Assembly (NCBI GenBank): GCA_020445415.1
Contig: JAGRGP010000038.1
Location: 1-32,543, forward strand
Source: Gammaproteobacteria bacterium
GTDB lineage: Bacteria > Pseudomonadota > Gammaproteobacteria > Chromatiales > Chromatiaceae
DNA length: 32,543 nucleotides
Direction of reading: 5' to 3'
Numbering within the stretch: the stretch's first letter is position 1; each line of letters starts with the position of its first letter. A program made the position numbers and the translations under genes. Positions 1 to 8,938 of this stretch are shown piece after piece. A model generated the notes under the pieces. The model did not search any database, was not told the DNA's origin, and was given only the letters and a program-made list of their open reading frames with translations.

Positions 1-1910
1 TCAAGATGGCCTTCGCGCTGCTCGGCCATATGCGCGGTGGGCCGGCCAAGGCGGCCGTGGTTGCCTCGGCAGCCACCGGTCTGATCTCCGGCTCTTCCAT
101 TGCCAATGTCGCTACTACCGGCACCTTTACCATCCCCTTGATGAAGCGGGTCGGATTTCCCGGAGTCAAAGCGGGTGCGGTTGAAGTTGCCGGATCCACC
201 AATGGGCAACTCACCCCGCCAGTCATGGGGGCAGCAGCCTTTCTCATGATCGAATATGTAGGAATTTCCTATATTGAAGTCATCAAGCACGCCTTTCTAC
301 CGGCGATTATTTCCTACATTGCGCTGGTGTACATCGTGCACCTGGAAGCACTCAAGGCCGGTATGACGGGCCTGCCCAAGCGGACACAGAGTACGCTCGC
401 CCAGAAACTAATGACCTTTGCCGCGATCGTAACCGGTACCTGCCTGATTGGGCTGATTGTCTATTACGGTATCGGGTGGATAAAGGATTATACCGGCGAA
501 GCGGCAATCTACATTGTTGCCGCGGGTGTGCTCGCCGCTTATGTGGCGCTGGTGGCCTATTCCGCGCGTTATCCGGAGCTGGCGATGGACGATCCCAACA
601 GTCCGCTCCTGGAGCTTCCTGAAATTGGCCCAACGGTTAAGGTAGGCCTCTACTTTCTGCTGCCCATCGTGGTACTGATGTGGTGTTTGGTGGTAGAGCG
701 CTTCTCCCCGGGGCTTTCTGCCTTTTGGGCAACATTGTTCATGATCTTGATCGTTCTGACCCAACGCCCATTGCAGGCGATGTTTCGTGGCCGTTCCGCT
801 GCCGGGATGTGGTACCAGGGGATTACGGAATGTATCAATGGTTTGGTCCACGGGGCCAGAAACATGATCGGTATCGGCGTTGCCACCGCGGCCGCCGGCA
901 TCGTCGTGGGCACCATCACCCTAACGGGGATCGGCCAGGTTATGGTGCAGTTCGTCGAATTTATCTCCGGCGGAAATCTGATGGCAGCGCTCATCTTCAC
1001 CGCAATGATCTGTATCATTCTCGGGATGGGGCTGCCAACGACCGCCAACTATATCGTAGTATCCAGCCTGATGGCACCAGTCGTCGTATCGCTCGCAGCC
1101 AGTAACGGGCTGGTCGTCCCACTGGTGGCTGTACACATGTTTGTCTTCTACTTCGGGATACTGGCGGATGACACGCCCCCTGTCGGCCTAGCGGCCTTCG
1201 CCGCGGCGGCAATCGCCAAGAGCGATCCAATCAGGACCGGCGTACAGGGGTTCATGTACGATATTAGAACAGCCATCCTGCCGTTTTTGTTCATCTTCAA
1301 TACCGAGTTGTTAATGATCGGTATCGCCAACTGGTTCGAACTGCTCTTGGTAATTTCCAGCGCCGTCGTGGCCATGCTGCTGTTTGCCGCCGCCACACAA
1401 GGCTATTGGCTGGTCCGCAGTCGCATTTGGGAATCTCTGGCACTGCTGCTGGTGGCGTTTACCCTATTCCGGCCAGGGTATTGGTGGGACATGGTTTATG
1501 AACCCATTGAAACCCTCAAACCCACCCGCATCGAGGCACTTGCCGAACAAGTTCCCGATAACGGTAAGCTTCAGATGCTGGTCTCGGGAGAAAATCTGGA
1601 CGGCAAGCAGGTCAGTAAAGTCATCCGCCTGCCGATGGGTCCCGCGGGGACTGGACCGGAGCGATTGATGAATGCCGGACTGGAGACCCGCTTGGAGGCG
1701 GACCGGGTCTTGGTCGACAATATCGTCTTCGGCAGCGCAGCGGAACAGGTTGGATTGGACTTTGATTGGGAGATTACCGGGCTTCAGGTAGCGGCCGAGC
1801 GGCCACCTAAGCATCTGATGTTCATCCCCGCTCTGCTCTTGCTGGGCGTTATCGCCATGCTCCAGAAACGCCGCTCATCCAGTTCTCGAGAAACGATATC
1901 ACCGGCTTGA
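1..1910 (+). CDS. TRAP transporter fused permease (4TM/12TM), 5'-truncated
   Basis: Membrane permease of a tripartite ATP-independent periplasmic transporter, with the small (DctQ-like) and large (DctM-like) subunits fused. It enters the window in frame, with full codons from base 3. Alignment with the complete 868-residue paralogue at 23757-26363 shows about 232 N-terminal residues lie outside the window. The DctM core is recognisable (GHMRGGPAKAAVVASAATG, GSSIANVATTGTFTIPLMKR, GMGLPTTANYIVVSSLMAP, ADDTPPVGLAAFAAAAIA). After the last core helices comes a region of about 110 residues whose segment DNIVFGSAAEQVGLDFDWEI resembles a PDZ fold, then a final helix and a basic tail (KRRSSSS); this matches the C-terminal region of TAXI-type fused permeases. 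A usp gene follows 81 bp downstream. The substrate cannot be read from sequence, and any binding protein for this copy would be upstream of the window. Confidence 0.93.
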   Translation, partial: KMAFALLGHMRGGPAKAAVVASAATGLISGSSIANVATTGTFTIPLMKRVGFPGVKAGAVEVAGSTNGQLTPPVMGAAAFLMIEYVGISYIEVIKHAFLPAIISYIALVYIVHLEALKAGMTGLPKRTQSTLAQKLMTFAAIVTGTCLIGLIVYYGIGWIKDYTGEAAIYIVAAGVLAAYVALVAYSARYPELAMDDPNSPLLELPEIGPTVKVGLYFLLPIVVLMWCLVVERFSPGLSAFWATLFMILIVLTQRPLQAMFRGRSAAGMWYQGITECINGLVHGARNMIGIGVATAAAGIVVGTITLTGIGQVMVQFVEFISGGNLMAALIFTAMICIILGMGLPTTANYIVVSSLMAPVVVSLAASNGLVVPLVAVHMFVFYFGILADDTPPVGLAAFAAAAIAKSDPIRTGVQGFMYDIRTAILPFLFIFNTELLMIGIANWFELLLVISSAVVAMLLFAAATQGYWLVRSRIWESLALLLVAFTLFRPGYWWDMVYEPIETLKPTRIEALAEQVPDNGKLQMLVSGENLDGKQVSKVIRLPMGPAGTGPERLMNAGLETRLEADRVLVDNIVFGSAAEQVGLDFDWEITGLQVAAERPPKHLMFIPALLLLGVIAMLQKRRSSSSRETISPA

Positions 1911-1991
1911 GCAGATGCAGGTTGACCGCCTGCCTGCTGATGATAGATCGGCAAAAAGTAATTCCGACGGGAAAAGAAGCAGGGTAAGGAC

Positions 1992-2420
1992 ATGTTCAAA
2001 AAAATATTGCTACCCATCGACCTTCAGGAGACGGCTCTGGCTGCCAAAGCCACCCGGATTGCGGTTAGCGAATCCCGTCAGCACGGCGCTGAAATATACC
2101 TGTTGGCGGTAGTTCCAGGATTCGGCATGCCGGTCATCGAGTCATTTTTCCCCGATGACACCATGCAGAAGGTATCGCGGGAGGTCGAGTCGGAGCTCAA
2201 ACGCTTCATCGCCGCCAATTTCCCCCCCGAGATCTCTGTTCATCCGGTTATCAGCCAAGGAAGCCCGGTAGAGCAAATTCTCGCGGAATGCCGGCTGCTG
2301 AAGGCCGACCTGATCATCATTCCCTCACACAACAAGAACCTTGGGCAGGTGCTGCTAGGTTCTTGTGCTTCAGGGGTGGTGAGTCAGGCTAACTGTACCG
2401 TTATGGTGGTTAAGGGTTGA
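1992..2420 (+). CDS. Universal stress protein (UspA family), TRAP-linked
   Basis: Single-domain UspA-fold protein of 142 residues. It shows the N-terminal strand MFKKILLPIDL and the ATP-loop end LLGSCASGVVSQANCTVMVV (canonical G..G-9x-G-S/T-like pattern, with GS present). The start has a good Shine-Dalgarno (GCAGGGTAAGGAC just before ATG). It directly follows the TRAP permease and is similar to the second TRAP-linked usp at 23319-23744; both share the phrase VIESFFP / IVESFFP. In Halomonas, TeaD is a Usp that binds ATP and modulates a TRAP transporter, so a regulatory role towards the permease is a reasonable inference. Confidence 0.9.
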   Translation: MFKKILLPIDLQETALAAKATRIAVSESRQHGAEIYLLAVVPGFGMPVIESFFPDDTMQKVSREVESELKRFIAANFPPEISVHPVISQGSPVEQILAECRLLKADLIIIPSHNKNLGQVLLGSCASGVVSQANCTVMVVKG

Positions 2421-2459
2421 CTCGGCCAGCGTTCAAGATCGGCGATTAGTGGCGCCGGT

Positions 2460-3107
2460 ATGCAACGGAGAACGGGAATCCGGTCGTCCATTCCCAAATT
2501 CTGGCTGTTCATCGCCGCCGTTTTGGTCTTTTATGGGGGCTATTACTGGGGTAACCGGCACGCGCCAAAGGTATCGGCGCACAAGGTACTGCGGTTGATC
2601 GAACCTGCTGTTGCCATCTCATCCGTAAAGCTTCAAGACCAGTACGGTAACCGATTTACCGAGGAACGCTTTAAGGATCACTGGAATCTCGTCTTATTTG
2701 GATATACCCGTGCTACCGAAACAAACCGCGAAACCCTGTATCTCGCCACCCGGGTAATCAACCGGTTAGCGGATATCCCGGATCTGCAACGCGCTACCCG
2801 GGTCATCTTCGTGAGTCTCGATTCCGAATACGATACACCGGCCGTGCTGAAGACATTCATCGACTATTTCAGTCCCGAGTTTCTCGCGCTTACCGGTAAT
2901 CCGGGGGAAGTCCACGCACTGGCCAGTCAGCTGGGGGTCAGGTATGGAAAACCGCGGACCACGATGGGGACTCTGCATATCGATCACAGCACCAGTATCG
3001 GCTTGATCGGCCCGGACGGAAAGCTCAGGGGGCTGTTTACCGGATTGGTCGATGAGGTTAGTATCGCGTCCGACCTGAAGCAGCTGTCGGAGCGGTATTT
3101 GAATTGA
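2460..3107 (+). CDS. SCO1/SenC-like membrane-anchored thioredoxin-fold protein lacking CxxxC
   Basis: Protein of 215 residues with one N-terminal membrane anchor (about residues 14-30, FWLFIAAVLVFYGGYYWG) and a periplasmic thioredoxin-like domain of the Sco family. Sco markers are the DQYGNRFTEERFKDHWNLVLFGYT entry strand, VIFVSLDSEYDTP, the TGNPGEVHALASQLGV stretch and IDHSTSIGLIGPDG, which keeps the conserved His. Sco proteins normally bind copper through a CxxxC placed just after the F-G-[FY]-T segment; here that position reads FGYTRATETNR with no cysteine, and I see no cysteine elsewhere in the domain. It therefore probably cannot act as a classical cytochrome oxidase copper chaperone. 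Its stop codon overlaps the psd start, so the two genes look translationally coupled. Confidence 0.82.
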   Translation: MQRRTGIRSSIPKFWLFIAAVLVFYGGYYWGNRHAPKVSAHKVLRLIEPAVAISSVKLQDQYGNRFTEERFKDHWNLVLFGYTRATETNRETLYLATRVINRLADIPDLQRATRVIFVSLDSEYDTPAVLKTFIDYFSPEFLALTGNPGEVHALASQLGVRYGKPRTTMGTLHIDHSTSIGLIGPDGKLRGLFTGLVDEVSIASDLKQLSERYLN

Positions 3108-4006
3108 ACACGTCATCTAACTCAGCCCGGAAACGATCGAGCCTGCTGGATCGGCTGTTCGCCGGATTGCTTTATCTCACGCCCCACCACTTGCTATCCC
3201 AGTTGATGTACTGGGTTACCCGTTGCGAATGGCCCCCCTTGAAGGATGCCATGATCCGTGCAGCCATTCGGCTTTATCGTGTGGATATGGAGCAGGCAGT
3301 CCAAACGGACCCGCAAGACTACCCCAGTTTCAATGCCTTCTTTACCCGTGCCCTTAAACCGGCGGCACGTCCGTTGGCAACCGGCGATGAGGTGATTGCC
3401 TGCCCGGTCGACGGCACGGTCAGTGAGACCGGGACCATTGACGGTTCAACCATTGTACAGGCCAAAGGTGTCCACTATTCGCTGGAGGCACTGTTGGGTG
3501 GGGATGAACGCTTAGCGATGCGGTTTCGCAACGGCAGCTTTGCGACCTTGTACCTTTCACCCCGGGATTACCACCGCATTCACATGCCTGTAAATGGACG
3601 CTTGGAATGTATGATCCATATCCCGGGACGACTATTCAGCGTCTCTCCCTCGTCCACTCGAACCATCTCCGGGATATTTAGCCGCAACGAGCGTGTTGTC
3701 AGCCTGTTTGAGACGCAGGCCGGTCCCATGGCAGTAATCATGGTGGGCGCTATCTTCGTGGCCAGCATGGATACCGTTTGGGCTGGGACGGTAGCTCCCA
3801 GATCAAGAGCCTGTAGTCACTGGTATTATGGGAAAGGGGCATCTTCGGTCCCCAGTCTAGATAAGGGGGCTGAAATGGGACGGTTCAATATGGGATCTAC
3901 GGTGATTCTTCTATTTCCTAAAGATACCATTACATGGGACCACGAGCTTCGACCGGGCGTCGAAGTACGGATGGGCGAAGGGATTGGGACAGTTGATCCC
4001 CGCTAG
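3104..4006 (+). CDS. psd: Phosphatidylserine decarboxylase proenzyme
   Basis: Makes phosphatidylethanolamine from phosphatidylserine at the inner membrane, as a pyruvoyl enzyme produced by self-cleavage. Its 300 residues match the bacterial family. Visible motifs are PVDGTVS with the catalytic Asp near residue 103, YLSPRDYHRIHMPVNG with the catalytic His near 157, ARNERV-like SRNERVVSLF, and FNMGSTVILLF near 261-271, where cleavage between Gly264 and Ser265 would yield the pyruvoyl group. The chosen start is TTG at 3104, whose TTGA overlaps the Sco-like stop; a GGAGCGG Shine-Dalgarno at 3089-3095 has ideal spacing. The next in-frame ATG would remove the first 34 or so residues. Its position a few kb before fimX recalls the Pseudomonas psd-fimX neighbourhood. 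Confidence 0.96.
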   Translation: MNTSSNSARKRSSLLDRLFAGLLYLTPHHLLSQLMYWVTRCEWPPLKDAMIRAAIRLYRVDMEQAVQTDPQDYPSFNAFFTRALKPAARPLATGDEVIACPVDGTVSETGTIDGSTIVQAKGVHYSLEALLGGDERLAMRFRNGSFATLYLSPRDYHRIHMPVNGRLECMIHIPGRLFSVSPSSTRTISGIFSRNERVVSLFETQAGPMAVIMVGAIFVASMDTVWAGTVAPRSRACSHWYYGKGASSVPSLDKGAEMGRFNMGSTVILLFPKDTITWDHELRPGVEVRMGEGIGTVDPR

Positions 4007-4080
4007 CGGGCAGACTCTAACGGGCGATCCGGATGCTCTCGGCTCGGGCGTTTCCATAATTGCCTGACAATGCCCACCGT

Positions 4081-5088
4081 TCAAGCCAACCCCGGCGGAA
4101 ACGCCAATACCTGGTCGATGTGCTGTGCACCGACCATACCCATCAACAACCGATCAACCCCTAGTGCCACACCTGCGCAGTCGGGCAATCCACCGCTATC
4201 CAATGCCGACAGAAAGCGCTCATCCAGAGGAACCGCCGGCAATCCTCTGCGCCGACGGTAGCGAAGCTCGGCCTGAAAGCGGCGCCGCTGCTCCGCTCCG
4301 TCATTTAACTCATGAAACCCGTTAGCGAGTTCGACCCCGTCAAGATAGAGTTCGAACCGCTCCGCCAATGGCGGCGTACCGGGTCGAATCCTGGCTAACG
4401 AAGCCTGACTGGCCGGGTAGTCGTAAACGAAGCACATACCCGTTCCCAGGGCGGGCTCGATGCAGTGGGTCATAAGCAGGTCTAGCCAGGCATCACGATC
4501 CTCCAGCTGCAGCTTATCCAGCCCCCCTATCCCGCACGCCCCGGCGGCATGGCGCAGCGCATCCACGGGTGCCACCAGAGGATCAATGCCGATGTGATGC
4601 AGAAACAGCTCACGGTAACTGAAACGTTGTTCGTGTACCGAATCGGGTAGCACTGTCCTGATGAGTTCTGCGACCTCATCCATCAGCCGATGGTGGTCTA
4701 TTCCAAGGCGGTACCACTCAAGCAGGGTGAACTCGGGGGCGTGCATAGAGCCCAGTTCACCATTGCGAAACACCTTGCAAATCTGGAATATCGACCCACA
4801 GCCCGCGCACAGCAGGCGCTTCATGGCAAATTCTGGTGAAGTGTGTAGATATAAACGCTTGCCCGCCGGTGCACCGGGTCCGGTGAAAACCGTTTGCAGG
4901 GACTCCAAAGCCGGGTCGCTGGTGGCGGCCACAGAACAAGCCGGCGTCTCTACCTCCTGTATCCCCTTGCTCAGGAAGAACCGGCGGAGGTCGGACAGTA
5001 AGCGGGAACGGCGGCGGAGCGTCTCCAACGACGCCGAAGGGCGCCAAGCGATTCGATCGGCTTCAACCCTCTTTGGCACGGGAGACAT
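4081..5088 (-). CDS. epmA: EF-P--(R)-beta-lysine ligase
   Basis: Class II lysyl-tRNA-synthetase paralogue that attaches (R)-beta-lysine to Lys34 of elongation factor P. It lacks the anticodon-binding domain. With the start at 5088 it has 335 residues, close to the usual 325. Visible class II elements are [14 protein letters not shown] (motif 1 region), [22 protein letters not shown] (motif 2) and [15 protein letters not shown] (motif 3). An in-frame ATG at 5136 exists, but the residues before MSPVPKRV do not look like the family, so 5088 is preferred. This start lies inside the end of efp, a 26-bp overlap that implies co-translation of the modifying enzyme with its target. Confidence 0.95.
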   Translation of the reverse strand: MSPVPKRVEADRIAWRPSASLETLRRRSRLLSDLRRFFLSKGIQEVETPACSVAATSDPALESLQTVFTGPGAPAGKRLYLHTSPEFAMKRLLCAGCGSIFQICKVFRNGELGSMHAPEFTLLEWYRLGIDHHRLMDEVAELIRTVLPDSVHEQRFSYRELFLHHIGIDPLVAPVDALRHAAGACGIGGLDKLQLEDRDAWLDLLMTHCIEPALGTGMCFVYDYPASQASLARIRPGTPPLAERFELYLDGVELANGFHELNDGAEQRRRFQAELRYRRRRGLPAVPLDERFLSALDSGGLPDCAGVALGVDRLLMGMVGAQHIDQVLAFPPGLA

Positions 5089-5635
5089 AAGAACCGGTGC
5101 GGGTATCCACCTTGATGGCTTCCCCGGTCTGCACAAACAGCGGCACCCGCACTACCGCACCGGTCTCGAGGGTGGCTGGCTTCCCACCTCCTCCGGATGT
5201 ATCGCCTTTCAGACCGGGATCGGTTTCGGTAATCGTCAGCACCACGAAGTTCGGTGCCTCGACGCTGAGCGGAGCACCATTCCACAAGGTGACATTGCAT
5301 GAATCCTGGTCCTTAAGCCAAAGACTCGCATCTCCCACGGCATTGGCATCGGCGCTGTACTGTTCGAAACTTTGGGGGTCCATAAAGTGCCAGAACTCCC
5401 CGTCGTTGTAGAGATACTGCAGGGAAACCTCCAACACGTCGGCGCCTTCCACCGATTCGCCGGACCTGAAGGTTCGCTCGATAACGCGCCCCGACTTCAG
5501 ATTGCGGATCTTAACGCGATTAAAGGCCTGCCCTTTCCCAGGCTTGACAAACTCATTTTCGATTATGGAACAGGGATCCCCATCCAGCATAATCTTTAGG
5601 CCACCTTTAAATTCGCTGGTACTGTAACTTGCCAT
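5063..5635 (-). CDS. efp: Translation elongation factor P
   Basis: EF-P relieves ribosomes stalled at polyproline. The protein has 190 residues and is closely similar to the E. coli factor along its length. The modification loop reads [10 protein letters not shown] with Lys34 at the beta-lysylation site. Domains II and III are intact ([72 protein letters not shown]). The open frame continues upstream to 5737, but the start at 5635 (MASYST) matches the family. epmA overlaps its end, and epmB begins 34 bp away on the other strand, so all components of the EF-P lysylation pathway except the final hydroxylase (EpmC) are adjacent. Confidence 0.98.
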   Translation of the reverse strand: MASYSTSEFKGGLKIMLDGDPCSIIENEFVKPGKGQAFNRVKIRNLKSGRVIERTFRSGESVEGADVLEVSLQYLYNDGEFWHFMDPQSFEQYSADANAVGDASLWLKDQDSCNVTLWNGAPLSVEAPNFVVLTITETDPGLKGDTSGGGGKPATLETGAVVRVPLFVQTGEAIKVDTRTGSYVSRAKEG

Positions 5636-5669
5636 CTCACTCACCAATCCGCGTAAACAGGAGCCGCCT

Positions 5670-6692
5670 ATGATACATGGAACTGGGTCCGCATTGCAGA
5701 TCCCGTCATGGCAGGACGAGCTAAAACGCTCATTCAAACGGCCATCAGAGCTGCTTGACTATCTGCACATCGATCCCCGGTGGCTGGAATCACCGCCGGT
5801 GCATGACAGCGAGTTTGCCATGCGCGTCCCCCGTGGATTCGCCAAGTTGATGGAGCCGGGCAATCCGCAGGATCCGTTACTGCGCCAGGTATTGCCGGTA
5901 GCCGCCGAACGCGTGGCGGTTCCCGGCTTTGTGGCGGACCCGGTAGGCGATCTGGACCGCTCACCACTCCCGGGTCTGTTGCACAAGTATCATGGGCGAG
6001 CACTACTCATCATCACCGGGGCCTGTGCCATCAATTGCCGTTACTGCTTCCGCCAACATTTTTCGTATGGCGGTCAACCCGCGGGGCGACGCCTTTTGCC
6101 GTCCGCCCTCCGCTATCTGGCCCATCATCCTGAGATCACTGAAGTTATTCTAAGCGGAGGAGATCCACTGATGCTCTTCGACACCCAGTTACAGGGTATC
6201 GTTGAGCGCCTGTCAACGATACCCCATTTGCGACGCCTACGTATTCATACCCGAGTACCGGTGGTACTGCCCCAACGGATCACTTCCGGCCTGACTCGTT
6301 GCCTTACCCTCAGCCGCCTGCAACCCATCCTGGTCCTCCACCTAAACCACGCCAGGGAGGCATCCGAAGCCTTGGGGCAAGCCCTCCTGCCCCTCCGAAA
6401 CCGAGGCGTGACACTGCTCAATCAGTCTGTGTTACTCAAGGGGGTAAACGACAATGCCCAAACCTTGTGCGATCTGAGCGAGTCTTTGCATACCCTTGGT
6501 GTGCTGCCCTACTATCTGCACGTATTGGACCGGGTGGTGGGAGCCCACCACTTCGAGACGCCCGAATACCGAGCCCTCGACCTCCACCGGGAGATGGCAA
6601 GACGGTTACCCGGCTATCTGGTACCTAAGCTGGTACGCGAGCTTCCCGGGGAACAATCAAAGACCGGATTGGGCATGACAGATGGACCTTAG
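5670..6692 (+). CDS. epmB: EF-P beta-lysylation protein EpmB (lysine 2,3-aminomutase-like radical SAM)
   Basis: Radical SAM, PLP-dependent enzyme that converts (S)-alpha-lysine to (R)-beta-lysine for EF-P modification. The 340 residues match the E. coli length. The SAM cluster motif CAINCRYC is at residues 119-126 (C119, C123, C126). Downstream are [44 protein letters not shown] and, near the C terminus, [20 protein letters not shown], which holds the PLP lysine region. It starts at ATG 5670 behind a CAGGAGCC Shine-Dalgarno. It is divergent from efp across only 34 bp, so the two promoters must overlap each other or the coding regions. Confidence 0.96.
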   Translation: MIHGTGSALQIPSWQDELKRSFKRPSELLDYLHIDPRWLESPPVHDSEFAMRVPRGFAKLMEPGNPQDPLLRQVLPVAAERVAVPGFVADPVGDLDRSPLPGLLHKYHGRALLIITGACAINCRYCFRQHFSYGGQPAGRRLLPSALRYLAHHPEITEVILSGGDPLMLFDTQLQGIVERLSTIPHLRRLRIHTRVPVVLPQRITSGLTRCLTLSRLQPILVLHLNHAREASEALGQALLPLRNRGVTLLNQSVLLKGVNDNAQTLCDLSESLHTLGVLPYYLHVLDRVVGAHHFETPEYRALDLHREMARRLPGYLVPKLVRELPGEQSKTGLGMTDGP

Positions 6693-6795
6693 GGGGAGGG
6701 AAAATCAGCCGCTAACAACAGCATTCCATTCAAACCACCACGAGCTGCTTATCAAAAATTCCTTACTATCAACAACCTGCTATAGTAGCATCTTA

Positions 6796-6807
6796 ATTCA
6801 CGTGAAT
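6796..6807. promoter_or_regulatory. Perfect 12-bp palindrome upstream of the fimX operon
   Basis: The palindrome ATTCACGTGAAT lies about 100 bp before the gene at 6908 and just after a TATAGT that could serve as a -10 box (6781-6786). A second, GC-rich palindrome, TCCCGGCCGGGA, follows at 6825-6836. Either could be a regulator site in the 215-bp gap; no known regulator is assigned. Confidence 0.35.
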
Positions 6808-6907
6808 ACTTGAGCGGGCTTACTTCCCGGCCGGGAGCTAGTCCCCGTCCCTGCGCGGTTACCCTTCCCGGCTAACCCGCGAGAGGAAACAGAGAAGTAC
6901 CGATTCT

Positions 6908-8695
6908 ATGGACAAAAAGAACAAACTAGACTTGGATATCCCGGAGCGCACACCTCCTCCCGAGGGATCTTTTCTGACTAAACCGAAAGCGGTGGAGGCA
7001 TGGATCTCCAGCTTGCCGATGGCCAATACCAACGAGACATCGCGCCAGGTATTCAAGGCGATCGTTGACTTCAATCGGATGGTAATACCCAATCTTCCAC
7101 GTTTGAAGGCCGCGGAGATGTTCCGGGGTCCGATTCATTACATCACCGAAAATCTGAAGCGGTATTATTTCGACACCCCTTTCCCGCTGTCCGCGAAAAA
7201 CCGCAAGATCGCGGTACTAAATCGCGAGTTGTATATGGAACTGGCGGCCGCCTACAAGATCGTTATCGTGGAGATGATCGCCGGTGATGCCCGAAAAATC
7301 GACAAGAATCTATTGGTGGTGGCAATCCAGCGGGCAATGCGTTGCCTGGCTTCGGTACTCTATCAGTCGGTGATCGTCTACGACCCGTTTCCGATGGGTG
7401 TTTGGGGCGAGATCAATCGTCTTTACGCTTATGCCGAGCAGAACCGGGTTCACGAACTCGGAGTAAAGGACACTCAGCAAAATCGGCCAGCCAACAGCAT
7501 CCGTGAAATTTACATGCAAGTGTTACTGTTTTCGGTGATATCACCCTACCGTCTGCGGCAGCGGGAAATCGAACACTGCTACCATCAGCTACCCGCATGG
7601 AGCGCCTATGTGACGCTTTCAATGCCGGAGCGCATTTCATCATCCACCTCTCTCTTCGTAACGAGACTGAGTTCCGACAACCCTCCCTCTCACATCAAAC
7701 TGCAAACCAGCCCGATAGACCGACACTGCAGGCAATTGGACGCCATTAATCTCGTGCAACTGCTGCAGAGTATTTACGACAGCGTGGAATCAGATCAGCT
7801 ACCTCAGGAAGGACTCCAGGACGACGACCCGGGCAACCGGCAGTTGCTCGGCAAACTGATCCAGGTAATGGAGAAGGTTCAAAAACGTAAGTACGTTAGA
7901 ACGCGTCTCAACTTCGAACTCAAGATCGTTGTTGGCTTACCCGCCATCCACAGCCTGTTACAATTACCGGCAAAGGCAGAAATCACGGAGACCGAAGCGC
8001 CCCAAGTGGCTGATGACGAGATTGACTGGTTTACCCCTCGGGAAACCAAGCCCTTGATCAATGTGCCCGAAACAACCGGCACCCATGCCCAAATCCATTT
8101 GCCTCCGGATGCCGGCCTTAGCGGGCAAGAAACTATTGTTGCGCTGGATGCGGACGGTATAGGTTATCCAGGCGGCACATTGCCAGCCTGGGTTGCATCG
8201 ACTACGGAGCGGGCACCGGAACCCTTTTCGTGTACCACCGACAATGAAAGCGCGTGGGGATACTGTATTCTTTGGCCGCCTGCAAATACCTCCCGGGTCA
8301 GAGTGGGAGAATTATTGGGCATACATGTTTCCGGCAGTAGCACAAGCCATTACCGGGTGGGTATCAGCCGGTGGCTGAGAAACCTGCCTGGGGTTGGCAT
8401 ACAGGTCGGCATGGAGATCGTCGGCCTGGATTCGATAGCGGTAGGGGTAACTCCGGTTGGTGTGAATGACCCCTCTGAGAATCCGGTTGACTGTATTCTG
8501 CTTCCCGAATCAAAATCGACCGGGCAGCGAGCGACACTCCTCACCCCCGTTAACCCGTTCGCGGTCGAGGACGAAGTCGTGATCGAGGATCCGAGTGGAC
8601 GCAAATCGGTACGTTTGATCGAGAAATTGGAATCCACCGGCGCATTCTGCCGATTTCAATTCGAAGAAAGTACTGACCCGCACCAGAGACGGTGA
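6908..8695 (+). CDS. Conserved hypothetical protein upstream of fimX (PA4958-like, possible PilZ-like C terminus)
   Basis: Protein of 595 residues, cytoplasmic by appearance (no signal peptide, no membrane segment). The N-terminal 300 or so residues are alpha-helical (PKAVEAWISSLPMANTNETS, then long helices around AYKIVIVEMIAGDAR and ILEVYMQ-like REIYMQVLLFSVISPYRLRQ). A middle segment has basic repeats (QKRKYVRTRLNFELK, about 315-330), and the C-terminal 150 residues are strand-rich with the phrase YRVGISRWLRNLPGVGIQVGMEI, seen in proteins annotated as PilZ-like cyclic-di-GMP receptors. Position between psd and fimX matches my memory of PA4958 in Pseudomonas. A role with FimX in type IV pilus control is inferred from position alone; I do not see the canonical PilZ RxxxR plus (D/N)xSxxG pair clearly. 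Confidence 0.75.
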   Translation: MDKKNKLDLDIPERTPPPEGSFLTKPKAVEAWISSLPMANTNETSRQVFKAIVDFNRMVIPNLPRLKAAEMFRGPIHYITENLKRYYFDTPFPLSAKNRKIAVLNRELYMELAAAYKIVIVEMIAGDARKIDKNLLVVAIQRAMRCLASVLYQSVIVYDPFPMGVWGEINRLYAYAEQNRVHELGVKDTQQNRPANSIREIYMQVLLFSVISPYRLRQREIEHCYHQLPAWSAYVTLSMPERISSSTSLFVTRLSSDNPPSHIKLQTSPIDRHCRQLDAINLVQLLQSIYDSVESDQLPQEGLQDDDPGNRQLLGKLIQVMEKVQKRKYVRTRLNFELKIVVGLPAIHSLLQLPAKAEITETEAPQVADDEIDWFTPRETKPLINVPETTGTHAQIHLPPDAGLSGQETIVALDADGIGYPGGTLPAWVASTTERAPEPFSCTTDNESAWGYCILWPPANTSRVRVGELLGIHVSGSSTSHYRVGISRWLRNLPGVGIQVGMEIVGLDSIAVGVTPVGVNDPSENPVDCILLPESKSTGQRATLLTPVNPFAVEDEVVIEDPSGRKSVRLIEKLESTGAFCRFQFEESTDPHQRR

Positions 8696-8938
8696 TGCTC
8701 GCCGAAAATCGCCATCGCCAGGGACGTCAAGTAGTCGCCCGGAGTACCAAGCCGTTACGATGGCCGAATACCGGCCGCCCAACGGTATCGTCTTCAGTCC
8801 TGAATAATCAGGTCGATACTGTTTCTGTTGCCGATTGCTCAATAACAAGGCGTAGGTGAATCCGCGGTTGACCTGTTGCTTCCACCCAGCGCCCAGTAGC
8901 GTGATGTGTAGTGCGGTAATACCAGACAGATACAAGGC

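Noticed and set aside
680-1105. Long plus-strand frame inside the first TRAP permease, and several minus-strand frames over 352-1396
   Set aside because: Arg/His/Pro-rich shadow translations of a clear membrane protein, without own start signals.
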